A DNA stretch of 37,356 nucleotides, taken from IMG/VR virus record IMGVR_UViG_3300021952_000013, positions 1 through 37,356 of that record; one strand, written 5' to 3'. Each line of letters opens with the position of its first letter. Position 1 is the first letter of the stretch. The notes under the pieces are model-generated. The model was not told the DNA's origin, did not search any database, and was given only the letters and a program-made list of their open reading frames with translations. The position numbers were made by a program, and so were the translations under genes. This document shows, piece after piece, positions 16,078 through 24,659 of the stretch. The stretch comes from a virus.

Positions 16078-19000
16078 CCAAAATCATTCGCGGTGCTGGC
16101 GGTGGTGGCGGTCAGCAATCTCAACCTCAACAGACTGTTGTTTATCAAACAGTTGTTGCACCAACACGCACGCCTGTTCGCGATGCTGACAGCCTTGCGT
16201 CAAAACAATTTGCGACCTTTGTTGATCTCCTGAGTGAAGGAGAGATTGAAGGCTTTCCTTCCGCACGGGCGTATACACGTGGTACTGATGATTACAACAA
16301 AGCATTATTGAAGGATGTCTATCTCAACGGCACGCCTGTATTGCGCTCTGGCGCTGATATAGCCAATCTTCAATCCACGGATTACAACTTCACGGGAATT
16401 ACAACAGAGCCGCGTTACGGCACACAAAACCAAAGTTACATTGCCGGCTTTTCTGACACTGAAAATGAAGTAAGCGTCAACTCAACAGTTACCGCTGCGA
16501 CGCCAATTACCCGCACAATCAGCGATACTGATGTCGATGCAGTACGCGTGACAATCACTGTTCCACGACTTGAACGGTACACAACAGAAGGTGATGTTTA
16601 CGGCACTAGCATCAATCTTCAAATTAGAGTTCAGTACAACGGCGGTGGCTATACAACCGTTATTGATGACACGATCAATGGCCGCACGGCTGATCAGTAC
16701 CAGAAGGATTACAAAGTCAGCATTAGCGGCGCATTTCCAGTTGATATTCGTGTTGTTCGTATTACCGCAGATAGTACTGATTCAAATTTGATCAATCAAT
16801 TTGTTTGGTCGAGTTATACCGAAATCATTGAAGAGAAACTGCGTTACCCGAATAGCGCATTGTTTGCAATGCGTTTTAGCGCAGAGCAGTTCAACAGCAT
16901 CCCTTCGCGTTCGTATCGCATTCGCGGCATTAAAGTTGCGATTCCAAGCAACGCCACGGTTGATTCTAGTAATGGAAGATTGACGTATTCAGGAACTTGG
17001 GATGGAACTTTTGGCTCAGCTAAATGGACAACCGATCCTGCTTGGATTCTTTGGGATTTATTGACGAGTAAAAGATACGGATTTGGCGATCACATCAGCA
17101 GCAGCAATCTCGATAAGTGGAGCTTTTTTGCCGCTTCCCAATACGCAAGTGAGCTTGTTGATGATGGCTTTGGTGGAACCGAGCCTCGTTTCTCCTGTAA
17201 TGCCCTGATCCAGAATCAAGATGAAGCATTCAAGCTGATTAATGATCTTTGCTCGGTGATGCGCGTGATGCCGTATTGGTCGGCAGGATCGCTCACCATC
17301 AGTCAAGACAAGCCAACAGATGCCAGCTATGTCTTCACGCTGGCCAATGTTGATCCTGAGCAAGGATTTGTTTACAGCGGCTCAGATCTGAAGACGCGCC
17401 ATACCGTTGCCATTGTCAGTTACTTGGATCTTGAAACTCAGGATCTGGCGTACGAAACCGTTGAGGATCAAACTGGTATTTCTAAGTACGGCGTTGTCAA
17501 AACTGAGGTCAAAGCATTTGCCTGTACATCACGTGGTCAGGCTGCACGTCTTGGTGAATGGCTCCTGTATTCCGAGCAGAACGAATCTGAGGTTGTCACC
17601 TTCTCGACCAGCATTGACGCTGGCGTGATCGTTCGCCCCGGTCAGGTTATTGAGGTCTCTGATCCTGTACGAGCCGGTCTTCGTCGCGGTGGTCGCATCA
17701 GAAGTGCAACGACAACAACGATCACCGTTGACGATACGACCAACACCAGCCTGCCCACGACTGGCAGCCCCACGATCTCCGTTGTAATGCCTGATGGTTC
17801 GATTGAGACCAAGGCTATCAGCAGCATTTCTGGTGCTGTAATCACTGTCAGTTCGGCATTTAGCGTTGCTCCAAATGCCAACAGTGTTTGGGTAATTCAA
17901 AACAGCAGTGTTGAGAATTCGCAATGGCGTGTTCTATCAATTGCCGAGAAAGATGAGTGCAAATATGAAATTAGCGCACTTGCTTACAACAGCACAAAAT
18001 ACGATTACGTAGAACGTGGCTTCAAACTGCAAGAACGCAATATCTCGCAACTTAATCAACCTCCCGAATCGCCAACTGGTTTAGTTGCTTCCGAAGCTTT
18101 TTATGAATCAAACGGAAAGGCAAATGTCAAGTTGATTGTTAGTTGGAAGCCAGTCGTTGGTGTTACTAACTATCAAGTGCAATGGCGCCAACAAAATGGA
18201 AACTGGACGTCTGTGGTTGTACCACGTCCTGATTACGAAATTCTTGATATTGTTGCCGATAAATATGATATTCGTGTTTATGCATTAAATTCCACCAATA
18301 TTCCATCTGTTAGCCCTGCAAGCATCAATGTTGCAACAATTGGCAAAACTGCCGTTCCCGGCAATGTTCAAAATCTAACATTTGAAGCTATCAACAATAA
18401 TTCTGGTCGATTGCGGTGGGACGAAACGGTTGATCTTGATGTGAAAGTGGGTGGCAAAGTCTACATTCGTCACAGTAACTTGACTGATGGATCCGCCACT
18501 TGGAGCAATAGTATTGATTTAATTCCAGCAAAATCAGGTTCGCAAACAGAGGCAATTATTCCTCTAATTAAAGGCGAAGTGTTGGTCAAATTTGAGGATG
18601 ATGGTGGACGCCAAAGCGCCAATGAAACTAGTGTCATCATTGATCTGCCTGACACCATTGCGCCTCTGACAATTCAGACGCGTCGAGAAGATCAAGATGT
18701 GCCTCCATTCCAGGGAACAAAATTAGATGTCTTTTATAGCGATGAATTTGATGCTTTAACTCTAGAAGGTACAACCTTATTTGATTCAGTCACCGATGTT
18801 GACGCGTTGCCCACTTTTGACATCATGGGCAATGTTGACTCCGCAGGTTCATATACATTTACAAACACGCTTGATCTTGGAAATATATTCTCCGTTGATT
18901 TGCGTCGTTATTTTGTAACTCGCGGTTATTATCCATCTGATCTCGTTGATTCGCGTAGTAATACAGTCGATGATTGGCCGGATTGGGATGGCGCCATCAC

Positions 19001-19475
19001 CGATCACGTCAATGCCAAATTGATGCTTCGATCAACAAATGATGACCCAACTGGCACGCCAACTTGGGGATCATGGCAAGAGTTTGTCAATGGTGCATTC
19101 CGTGGACGCGGTTTCCAGTTCCGTGCTGATCTGATCAGCAATTCAATTGATCAAAATATCCTTGTGGATGAATTGGGTTACGACGCCACTTTCCAGCGCC
19201 GTACGGAAAATAGTAATGGAGCAATCAGCAGCGGAGCTGGCGCCAAAGCAATCACCTTTACCAATGCTTTCTGGACTGGAACAGCAAGCCTTGGTGGAGT
19301 CAATGCTTATCTTCCCAGCATTGGCATTACTGCTCAGAACATGGGAACAGGAGATTATTTCGAGGTGACCAGTATCAGTGGCACTGGTTTTACCGTCACG
19401 TTCAAAAACTCGGCTGGAACTGCGGTTAGCCGTAACTTCAACTGGAATGCAGTTGGCTATGGCCGAGGCGGCTAA
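16074..19475 (+). CDS. tail tip attachment/host specificity protein J-like
   Basis: 1133 residues, the central tail spike. The N-terminus (DLLSEGEIEGFPSARAYTRG, LKDVYLNGTPVL) is the conserved J start. Hub domains follow to about residue 660, with SKYGVVKTEVKAFACTSRGQ and RPGQVIEVSDPVRAG as family markers. A fibronectin-III-like domain starts near 675 (PPESPTGLVASEAF, TNYQVQWRQQNG). The C-terminal ~90 residues (SGAGAKAITFTNAFWTGTAS to FNWNAVGYG) resemble an H-type-lectin-like tip seen in marine phages and may bind the receptor. Host range most likely maps to the C-terminus or to the fibre gene that follows. Confidence 0.92.
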   Translation: MTKIIRGAGGGGGQQSQPQQTVVYQTVVAPTRTPVRDADSLASKQFATFVDLLSEGEIEGFPSARAYTRGTDDYNKALLKDVYLNGTPVLRSGADIANLQSTDYNFTGITTEPRYGTQNQSYIAGFSDTENEVSVNSTVTAATPITRTISDTDVDAVRVTITVPRLERYTTEGDVYGTSINLQIRVQYNGGGYTTVIDDTINGRTADQYQKDYKVSISGAFPVDIRVVRITADSTDSNLINQFVWSSYTEIIEEKLRYPNSALFAMRFSAEQFNSIPSRSYRIRGIKVAIPSNATVDSSNGRLTYSGTWDGTFGSAKWTTDPAWILWDLLTSKRYGFGDHISSSNLDKWSFFAASQYASELVDDGFGGTEPRFSCNALIQNQDEAFKLINDLCSVMRVMPYWSAGSLTISQDKPTDASYVFTLANVDPEQGFVYSGSDLKTRHTVAIVSYLDLETQDLAYETVEDQTGISKYGVVKTEVKAFACTSRGQAARLGEWLLYSEQNESEVVTFSTSIDAGVIVRPGQVIEVSDPVRAGLRRGGRIRSATTTTITVDDTTNTSLPTTGSPTISVVMPDGSIETKAISSISGAVITVSSAFSVAPNANSVWVIQNSSVENSQWRVLSIAEKDECKYEISALAYNSTKYDYVERGFKLQERNISQLNQPPESPTGLVASEAFYESNGKANVKLIVSWKPVVGVTNYQVQWRQQNGNWTSVVVPRPDYEILDIVADKYDIRVYALNSTNIPSVSPASINVATIGKTAVPGNVQNLTFEAINNNSGRLRWDETVDLDVKVGGKVYIRHSNLTDGSATWSNSIDLIPAKSGSQTEAIIPLIKGEVLVKFEDDGGRQSANETSVIIDLPDTIAPLTIQTRREDQDVPPFQGTKLDVFYSDEFDALTLEGTTLFDSVTDVDALPTFDIMGNVDSAGSYTFTNTLDLGNIFSVDLRRYFVTRGYYPSDLVDSRSNTVDDWPDWDGAITDHVNAKLMLRSTNDDPTGTPTWGSWQEFVNGAFRGRGFQFRADLISNSIDQNILVDELGYDATFQRRTENSNGAISSGAGAKAITFTNAFWTGTASLGGVNAYLPSIGITAQNMGTGDYFEVTSISGTGFTVTFKNSAGTAVSRNFNWNAVGYGRGG

Positions 19476-19510
19476 AGTTAGACAAACCCTGTCTTGAAGC
19501 GGGCTAGCTC

Positions 19511-21211
19511 ATGGCTCAGCACGATTACGTCATTTCGAACGGTACTGGTTCGGCTGTTCGTTCAGATCTCAACAACGCACTTGCTGCCATTGTTAGCCAG
19601 AACAGTGGTTCAACTGCTCCCAGCCCCACTTACGCCTATCAGTTGTGGGCGGACACCAGCACCAACTTGCTGAAGCTGCGTAATGGTGCCAACAGTGCAT
19701 GGATCACAGTCGGTGATCTGACTGCTGCCAACCTTGGCCTTGCGGCGCTGGCCAGCCCGACTTTCACCGGCACCGTCACAATCCCGACGGCAACAATCTC
19801 CACTGGTGCTGGCATCCCACTGGGCAGTGCGGCCAGCCCGACCATTTACTTCACCGGCGACACCAACACCGGCATTTACAGCCCAGGGGCTGACCAGTTT
19901 GCAATCACGACCGGCGGAACTGGTCGCCTGGTTATTGACTCGTCGGGCCGTCTAGGTCTGGGGACTAGTAGCCCTAGTAATCGGCTAGACGTACGCAGCA
20001 CAAGCACACCAATTCAATCGTATTTTGACGGCGCAGATCTTATAAATACGAACGCCAATAATGTAACGCTAAAACTTCGGGACATTACATACGCTAGTGG
20101 CACTGGAAGTTCCAACACTTTAATAAGCTGGACTGATTCAAATGATGTTCAAAATGCTTACATTGGCGTTATTCATAATTCTTATTACAATGCCAATGGT
20201 TCTTTGGTATTTGGCACTAGTTCTGGCGGAACTGTATCAGAGCGACTTCGCATAACTTCGGCGGGGCTTGTAGGGATTGGCTCTAATGCGCCAGGCAATA
20301 AATTGGTTGCCAACACAACCGCTCTTACTTCCTCATTTGACGGAATAGTTTTACAAAATAATAGTACGCCAACGTCTTTTGGTTTGTATTTTGCTGGATC
20401 AAGTTACAGCTATGGCACGGCAACTTCGGCGGGTGATGCTTGGCTGTATTCCAGCACCCAGCCTATTTCCATCATGGCTGATGGAGCATCCTCAACAATT
20501 AAGTTTTCAACTGGTGCAGGTGGCCCTGAAAGAGGCCGGTGGGATTCAAGCGGTAGATTTTTAGTTGGCACGTCTTCTGTGTATTCAGATAGTGCTGAAC
20601 TTCTGGAAGTTTATAAATCCGCTGGAACAAACAGGAGCTGGACTACTTCGCCTAGTCTTAGCAACGATGACGAAGCCGCTTGGGGTTGTATTGGTGGCGT
20701 AAGTGGATCAAGCCTAAGGCAAATCAAGGTAGGCGTGTATAAACACAGCGGTATTGCCTCGCCGTGTGCATTTATGTTGATGCAGGCAGTAAATGCCGAT
20801 TCGTATTATTACTGGACAGACAATACGTCGATGTTCCGCATTTCAACACTTGCCTCCAACATTGGCACAACCGGGGGAACTGTTGTTGGAACTCAAACTT
20901 CCGACGAAAGAATTAAAAACATTATTGGTCCTGTTGAATACGGGCTTGAAACGGTAAAACAAATCGATCCTGTTAGGTACTCATTAAAGGCTGATCCAGA
21001 GACCGAGAAGCTTGGTTTTATTGCTCAACAAGTTGCTCCTTTGGTTCCTCAGGCCATTTATGACACCAACGAGCCCATTGAAGGTGAGCCAGAAGGTGCT
21101 CCCACCAAGCTGGGCATGGAGTACGTTGCGCTGATTCCAGTGCTGGTAAATGCCATCAAGGAGCTATCGGCTGAGGTGGATGCACTCAAAGCTCAACTTC
21201 AAGCCCAGTAG
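19511..21211 (+). CDS. tail fibre with C-terminal S74 chaperone-peptidase
   Basis: 566 residues. The N-terminus (AQHDYVISNGTGSAVRSDLN, PSPTYAYQLWADTSTNLL) is the tail-binding motif common in fibre proteins. The middle is Ser/Thr/Gly-rich repeats typical of a trimeric beta shaft, with IYFTGDTNTGIYSPGADQ. The C-terminal ~100 residues form the intramolecular chaperone of endosialidase (peptidase S74): SDERIKN holds the Ser-Asp and Lys positions, followed by LGFIAQQV and a heptad coil (LVNAIKELSAEVDALKAQL). The chaperone is expected to trimerise the fibre and then cut itself off. Confidence 0.9.
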   Translation: MAQHDYVISNGTGSAVRSDLNNALAAIVSQNSGSTAPSPTYAYQLWADTSTNLLKLRNGANSAWITVGDLTAANLGLAALASPTFTGTVTIPTATISTGAGIPLGSAASPTIYFTGDTNTGIYSPGADQFAITTGGTGRLVIDSSGRLGLGTSSPSNRLDVRSTSTPIQSYFDGADLINTNANNVTLKLRDITYASGTGSSNTLISWTDSNDVQNAYIGVIHNSYYNANGSLVFGTSSGGTVSERLRITSAGLVGIGSNAPGNKLVANTTALTSSFDGIVLQNNSTPTSFGLYFAGSSYSYGTATSAGDAWLYSSTQPISIMADGASSTIKFSTGAGGPERGRWDSSGRFLVGTSSVYSDSAELLEVYKSAGTNRSWTTSPSLSNDDEAAWGCIGGVSGSSLRQIKVGVYKHSGIASPCAFMLMQAVNADSYYYWTDNTSMFRISTLASNIGTTGGTVVGTQTSDERIKNIIGPVEYGLETVKQIDPVRYSLKADPETEKLGFIAQQVAPLVPQAIYDTNEPIEGEPEGAPTKLGMEYVALIPVLVNAIKELSAEVDALKAQLQAQ

Positions 21212-21240
21212 TCCTACTCGCTAGTCGCCTTGGCACAATG

Positions 21241-21393
21241 ATGCGCTCCTTCTCCGAACTCACTAAGGATTTCGATCCTGAGCGTAGGGAGCGCATTGAA
21301 CAACGCAAGGCGGAGATCCGGCAGTGCCTCCACTTGCCACCCCACCTAAACTCCACTCACGGTCCTATTCACCATGCCCAGCGCTACCCCTAG
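21241..21393 (+). pseudogene. N-terminal remnant of an XRE-type antitoxin/regulator
   Basis: A 50-codon frame (an ATG at 21238 adds one residue). Residues 1-28 (RSFSELTKDFDPERRERIEQ, then RKAEIR) match the linker that precedes the HTH of HigA/XRE antitoxins. From residue 29 the sequence (CLHLPPHLNSTHGPIHHAQ) no longer resembles that family and the HTH is absent. It overlaps the next gene by 20 nt. I read it as a truncated gene whose 5' end survives; it may still make a short peptide. Not certain. Confidence 0.45.
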
Positions 21394-21694
21394 CACCACG
21401 TTCACCTGGCGGATCGCCAACCTCGAAAGGGAGACAGCCGACGGATTCGTACTGACGGCGCACTGGACGCTCTCGGCTGAAGATGGCACCTATGCCAGCT
21501 CGGCCTATGGGTCCGTCGGCTTCGAGCGCCCTGACAAGCTGATCCCCTATGCGGATCTCACTGAGGACATGGTGATCGGTTGGGTGAAGGACAACTTCGG
21601 CGCTGAGAAGGTGACCGAGATTGAAGGCGCCCTGCAGCACCAGCTCGATGAGCAGCGGCATCCGACTCAGGCCGCTGGTGTGCCATGGCAGTGA
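21374..21694 (+). CDS. conserved small phage protein, function unknown
   Basis: 106 residues: an N-terminal beta-rich part (TFTWRIANLERETADGFVLT, SSAYGSVGFERPD) and a C-terminal helix (VIGWVKDNFGAEKVTEIEGA). The opening resembles a family I recall from cyanophage tail or lysis regions, but I cannot name it with certainty. It lies between the fibre gene and small lysis-region genes and overlaps neighbours at both ends. A virion accessory role is possible; nothing enzymatic is visible. Confidence 0.55.
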   Translation: MPSATPSTTFTWRIANLERETADGFVLTAHWTLSAEDGTYASSAYGSVGFERPDKLIPYADLTEDMVIGWVKDNFGAEKVTEIEGALQHQLDEQRHPTQAAGVPWQ

Positions 21695-21819
21695 AGTCCA
21701 AGACGGGCGTTAAAGCTATTCAACACGTCCCGGCAAAACCTAAAAAAACTAGACAGGGAAATGGAAAACATTCTCTAGCTAATCACGGTCGTAAATTGAC
21801 TCGTGGGCAGGGAAGGTAA
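21685..21819 (+). CDS. 44-residue strongly basic protein
   Basis: Starts ATGGCAGTG, overlapping the previous stop by 10 nt, and ends at TAA 21817-21819. It reads KSKTGVKAIQHVPAKPKKTR, then RQGNGKHS and ends LTRGQGR, with many Lys/Arg/His and no acidic residues. The KPKKTRQG...RGQG pattern is one I associate with tiny basic proteins of cyanophages. A role in nucleic-acid binding is plausible but unproven. It is part of the clue to a cyanobacterial host. Confidence 0.6.
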   Translation: MAVKSKTGVKAIQHVPAKPKKTRQGNGKHSLANHGRKLTRGQGR

Positions 21820-21845
21820 GATCTAGAGGTACTTGCTGTTGGGCG

Positions 21846-22076
21846 ATGGCTGACGGCGGATTCTGGCGTGGTGTAAAACAAGAAACCGTCGCGGGCATTG
21901 GTGTTGCAGCCACAGTTGCTGTTGCATCTGGCATTTTTTACTTGGTGTACACGGTGCCAACCAAACTTGATGATGTACTTCAAAATCAAATCAAATTTGA
22001 AGAAAAGCTTGGAAAAATCGAAGATCGTATCCTTGATCACGAGCAACGGTTGATCAAGTTGGAGATCAAGCAATAA
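21846..22076 (+). CDS. small membrane protein, possible holin
   Basis: 76 residues: one membrane segment at about 14-36 (VAGIGVAATVAVASGIFYLV) followed by a charged helix with heptad spacing (FEEKLGKIEDRILDHEQRLI). One membrane span plus a cytoplasmic coil just upstream of the endolysin suggests a holin or holin partner that times endolysin release. There is no catalytic motif. Type III holins have a single span, so the length is in range. Confidence 0.55.
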   Translation: MADGGFWRGVKQETVAGIGVAATVAVASGIFYLVYTVPTKLDDVLQNQIKFEEKLGKIEDRILDHEQRLIKLEIKQ

Positions 22077-22100
22077 GCTGGTAGTAGACAATCGTCTTTT

Positions 22101-22241
22101 ATGGATCCCACCACCGCTGCTGCCATCGCCATTGCCGTGGCTGCCATTTCTGAAGCACTCAGCTTGTATCCAAAGATCCGCGCAAACGGAATCATCCAAC
22201 TGATCCTGATGGTGGCACGGACGCTTTTCCCAAAGCGTTGA
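22101..22241 (+). CDS. 46-residue hydrophobic protein, possible holin
   Basis: Reads MDPTTAAAIAIAVAAISEAL, then SLYPKIRANG and IIQLILMVARTLFPKR. It has two hydrophobic helices split by a short basic loop and a basic C-terminus. The SEAL-x-L-IP-like centre with QLI is a pattern I recall in tiny phage and cyanophage membrane proteins. Lying between another membrane protein and the endolysin, it is a lysis candidate (holin or antiholin). It starts 24 nt after the preceding stop. Confidence 0.6.
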   Translation: MDPTTAAAIAIAVAAISEALSLYPKIRANGIIQLILMVARTLFPKR

Positions 22242-22301
22242 TGGCGTCAAGAGTTACGGCGATTCACAATCGAAACTTCAAATTGATCCAAGGAGGTCGT
22301 C

Positions 22302-23315
22302 GTGACTCAGAACCGCCTTCGCCTTGTTGACCTATTCAAGTATTACAAGGAACTGCCGCATCAAACGGCAGCCATCTTTGAATTAGAAACTGCCTTATTA
22401 AAGGCATCTCCAGGAATCTTGAATCGCGATCAGCAGTGGTTCAAGACCTGGAGTCAAGCTGGTAAACAAGATTCATTTGAAAATAACTGGGATGATGTCT
22501 GTGCTGCTGCCAAGAAGGCTGGTGCAAAATTCCCTGAACTTGTTGCTGCACAATGGGCGCTGGAATCAGGCTATGGCAAACACGTATCAGGCGAACACAA
22601 TTATTTTGGCCTGAAAGGCACTGGCACAACGCGCAATACCAAGGAATATATCAACGGCAGGTGGATCACAATTCAAGATACATTTCTTGATTTCCCAGAT
22701 CTTGAAACTTGCGTTCATTACTTGGTTGAACGTTGGTACAAGGATTATCACGTTTATAAAGGTTGCAATAATGCTGCTGATCGTGATCAGGCTGCACAGT
22801 GGTTGGTGAAGGATGGATATTGTACTGATCCAACGTACGCAAATAAATTAATCAAACTGATGAATGAACACGTGCAGGGAAAACCTGTTGCTGAAAAATT
22901 CACACCTGATAAGCCATTCAATTTCAAGGTGACACCAAACATCACCTACGGCGAGCTGGCATTGTTTGATGAAAAGCGCCGTTTCCAGGTGCAAGCACAG
23001 TGCGATACCGCAATTGAATTGTGCAAATACCTAGAGAAGGTGCGCAGTCATTTTGGCAACAAGCCGATTGTGATCACCTCTGGGTATAGGCCACCTGCCG
23101 TTAATAAATCCGTTGGCGGTGCAAGCAACAGCGAGCATCTGTACAACATGACTGGCGTTGGTGCTGTTGATTTTTACGTCAAGGACGTGGACATCTACGA
23201 AGTACAAGAGTATTGTGATCAAACCTGGCCGTACTCAGTGGGATACGGTGCAACCAAGGGGTTCGTGCATCTTGGCATGCGGCTAGGTCGTCCTCGTATT
23301 CGCTGGGATTACTGA
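22302..23315 (+). CDS. endolysin: glucosaminidase plus M15 peptidase
   Basis: 337 residues starting at GTG 22302, set by a strong AAGGAGG about 7 nt upstream. Residues about 75-190 form a glucosaminidase domain (glycoside hydrolase 73 type), with E88 in ALESGYGKH as likely catalytic acid and HNYFGLKG following. Residues about 214-337 are a peptidase M15-type domain (ITYGELALF, ITSGYRPPAVN) with likely zinc ligands H279, D290 and H323. It cuts both glycan and peptide bonds of peptidoglycan. There is no signal peptide, so it needs a holin. Confidence 0.9.
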   Translation: MTQNRLRLVDLFKYYKELPHQTAAIFELETALLKASPGILNRDQQWFKTWSQAGKQDSFENNWDDVCAAAKKAGAKFPELVAAQWALESGYGKHVSGEHNYFGLKGTGTTRNTKEYINGRWITIQDTFLDFPDLETCVHYLVERWYKDYHVYKGCNNAADRDQAAQWLVKDGYCTDPTYANKLIKLMNEHVQGKPVAEKFTPDKPFNFKVTPNITYGELALFDEKRRFQVQAQCDTAIELCKYLEKVRSHFGNKPIVITSGYRPPAVNKSVGGASNSEHLYNMTGVGAVDFYVKDVDIYEVQEYCDQTWPYSVGYGATKGFVHLGMRLGRPRIRWDY

Positions 23316-23837
23316 GTGTCTGTTCTTTGCGACTGGCAGATCCGCTCTCTGTGTGAAGGCGGCATGATCATGCCATTTGATCAGGAGCTACTCAATCCTG
23401 CATCGATTGACGTACTGCTGGGCGACAACCTGATGCTGGAATCGCCAGTCGATACAACAATGCAGTTGCTCAGTCTTGATGGTTATACCGCACAGGATCC
23501 CTACTGGTTGCGGCCTGGTGAGTTTGTGCTGGCCGAAACCCGCGAGACCTTCAATGTCCCTGAACATATCAGTGGGCAGTTTGCGCTGAAGAGCAGTAGG
23601 GCAAGGGAAGGTTATTCCCACATGCTTGCTGGCTGGATCGACCCCGGTTGGTACGGTTCAAAGTTGACATTGGAGCTGCAAAATGCACGCAAAATGCATT
23701 CGCTGCCGTTGTACCCAGGACTCAAAATTGGACAGATAATTTTCTTTGAAATGAGTGAACAACCACTCAAAAGTTATGCCGAAGTTGGGCATTACAACAA
23801 CGACATAAAAGTGTCAGCTTCTAAGGTAAATCCCTGA
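23316..23837 (+). CDS. dcd: dCTP deaminase / dUTPase-like nucleotide enzyme
   Basis: 173 residues from a GTG immediately after the endolysin stop. The sequence follows the Dcd family: DWQIRSLCEGGMIMPFD, LLNPASIDVLLGD, PGEFVLAETRETF, the catalytic-site region FALKSSRAREG, then AGWIDPGWYGSKLTLELQN and PGLKIGQIIFF. It would turn dCTP to dUTP (or dUMP, if bifunctional), feeding dTTP synthesis. The last 17 nt overlap, tail to tail, the HNH gene on the other strand. Confidence 0.85.
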   Translation: MSVLCDWQIRSLCEGGMIMPFDQELLNPASIDVLLGDNLMLESPVDTTMQLLSLDGYTAQDPYWLRPGEFVLAETRETFNVPEHISGQFALKSSRAREGYSHMLAGWIDPGWYGSKLTLELQNARKMHSLPLYPGLKIGQIIFFEMSEQPLKSYAEVGHYNNDIKVSASKVNP

Positions 23838-24135
23838 ACTGGTACATCCAATACCAGATTGCAATTTCGCGATCTTGTGTATAAAAATCTCGGTCTCTAT
23901 ACCAAAGTGTCCATTCTGTTGATCCTTTGGATCCATTGCAGCGCAGGCATGCTGGCACTAGGTTTTCTATCACAGTCTGCCCGCCACGATGACGTGGAAT
24001 GATGTGATCTAGCGACTGCGCAGGCTCATCGCAATAGGCACATTTGCCATTAAAGGCATCAAAGATTTTTAATCTAAATCGCGCCCTTGTTTCTCTCTTT
24101 GGAATCAGACTGGTCTCGTCGATCCAAGAGTGCAT
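23821..24135 (-). CDS. HNH endonuclease
   Basis: 104 residues on the minus strand. A CxxC pair (CAYCDEPAQS), the core LDHIIPRHRGG with the catalytic His, and NLVPACLRCNGSKG with the second Cys pair and Asn form a complete McrA-like HNH domain. GGGAGAG precedes the ATG. A free-standing HNH of this size may be a homing-type nuclease or help packaging; in many cos phages it sits beside terminase, which is not the case here. It is set apart from the leftward operon by a rightward gene, so it needs its own promoter. Confidence 0.88.
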   Translation of the reverse strand: MHSWIDETSLIPKRETRARFRLKIFDAFNGKCAYCDEPAQSLDHIIPRHRGGQTVIENLVPACLRCNGSKGSTEWTLWYRDRDFYTQDREIAIWYWMYQFRDLP

Positions 24136-24317
24136 GGCGCTCTCCCGTTTGAACGAATCGTAGTGAGATTTGCAGTCGAAAGGAAGAAGAAAACCAGTGA
24201 CTCCTCCGCCTTTTTCATGCGATGGCCATGGTGCCGTCTGGGTACGGCTTGGTGTCAGTGGTTATTGGCGTGCGTGGTTTCTAAAGCAAAGTACTGTGTT
24301 TTACCTTGCGCCCTGCT

Positions 24318-24344
24318 TTGATACTGAGAGTATGGCAGTATCTG
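24318..24344 (+). promoter_or_regulatory. promoter-like site with inverted-repeat operator
   Basis: GATACTG (24320-24326) and CAGTATC (24336-24342) are a perfect 7-bp inverted repeat with a 9-nt spacer. TTGATA (24318-24323) and TATCTG (24339-24344) could be -35 and -10 boxes with a short 15-nt spacer, so a bound protein would cover both. The start of the 82-aa gene lies 16 nt downstream. Confidence 0.4.
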
Positions 24345-24359
24345 CTGCTCAAGCCGCTT

Positions 24360-24608
24360 ATGCAATGGCATCCGATTGAACGCACTCAAGAAAGTCAGTT
24401 TTCTGAAGTGGCCACAGCCAAGATGCTGGAGGAATGGCTGAAGCAAGGCGACATCAAAGGGATATACAACGCGGCACTGCTGTTGAACACTATGCTGCAT
24501 CAGCAACGCACGATCACGAAATGGCTGGCCGGTGAAGCGGCTCGAAACTTGGGGCGCCCTGACCTGGAAGATGACATCCTTCAAAAGTCAATTATTCAAT
24601 CGCAATGA
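24360..24608 (+). CDS. small helical protein, function unknown
   Basis: 82 residues from ATG 24360. The protein is mainly helical (TAKMLEEWLKQGDIKGIYNA, LLNTMLHQQRTITKWLAGEA) and reads as a compact conserved small protein. It is the only rightward gene inside a leftward region, with an inverted-repeat promoter-like site upstream. It converges on the leftward operon with 51 nt between the ends. No family is recognised. Independent expression and the lone orientation would fit a moron-type gene or a regulator. Confidence 0.6.
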   Translation: MQWHPIERTQESQFSEVATAKMLEEWLKQGDIKGIYNAALLLNTMLHQQRTITKWLAGEAARNLGRPDLEDDILQKSIIQSQ

Positions 24609-24659
24609 GGCACCATCTGCGCCGTTAGTTGTTCAATGTAAATCTCGGCCTGCCAGAGG

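Noticed and set aside
19480-19495. Small hairpin after gene J (AGACA/TGTCT)
   Set aside because: A five-base stem with no T-run; too weak to call a terminator between J and the fibre gene.
24170-24379. Plus-strand 69-codon frame between the HNH and 82-aa genes
   Set aside because: No ribosome site; it runs through the inverted repeat and has no protein-like pattern. The 224-bp gap is better read as regulatory.
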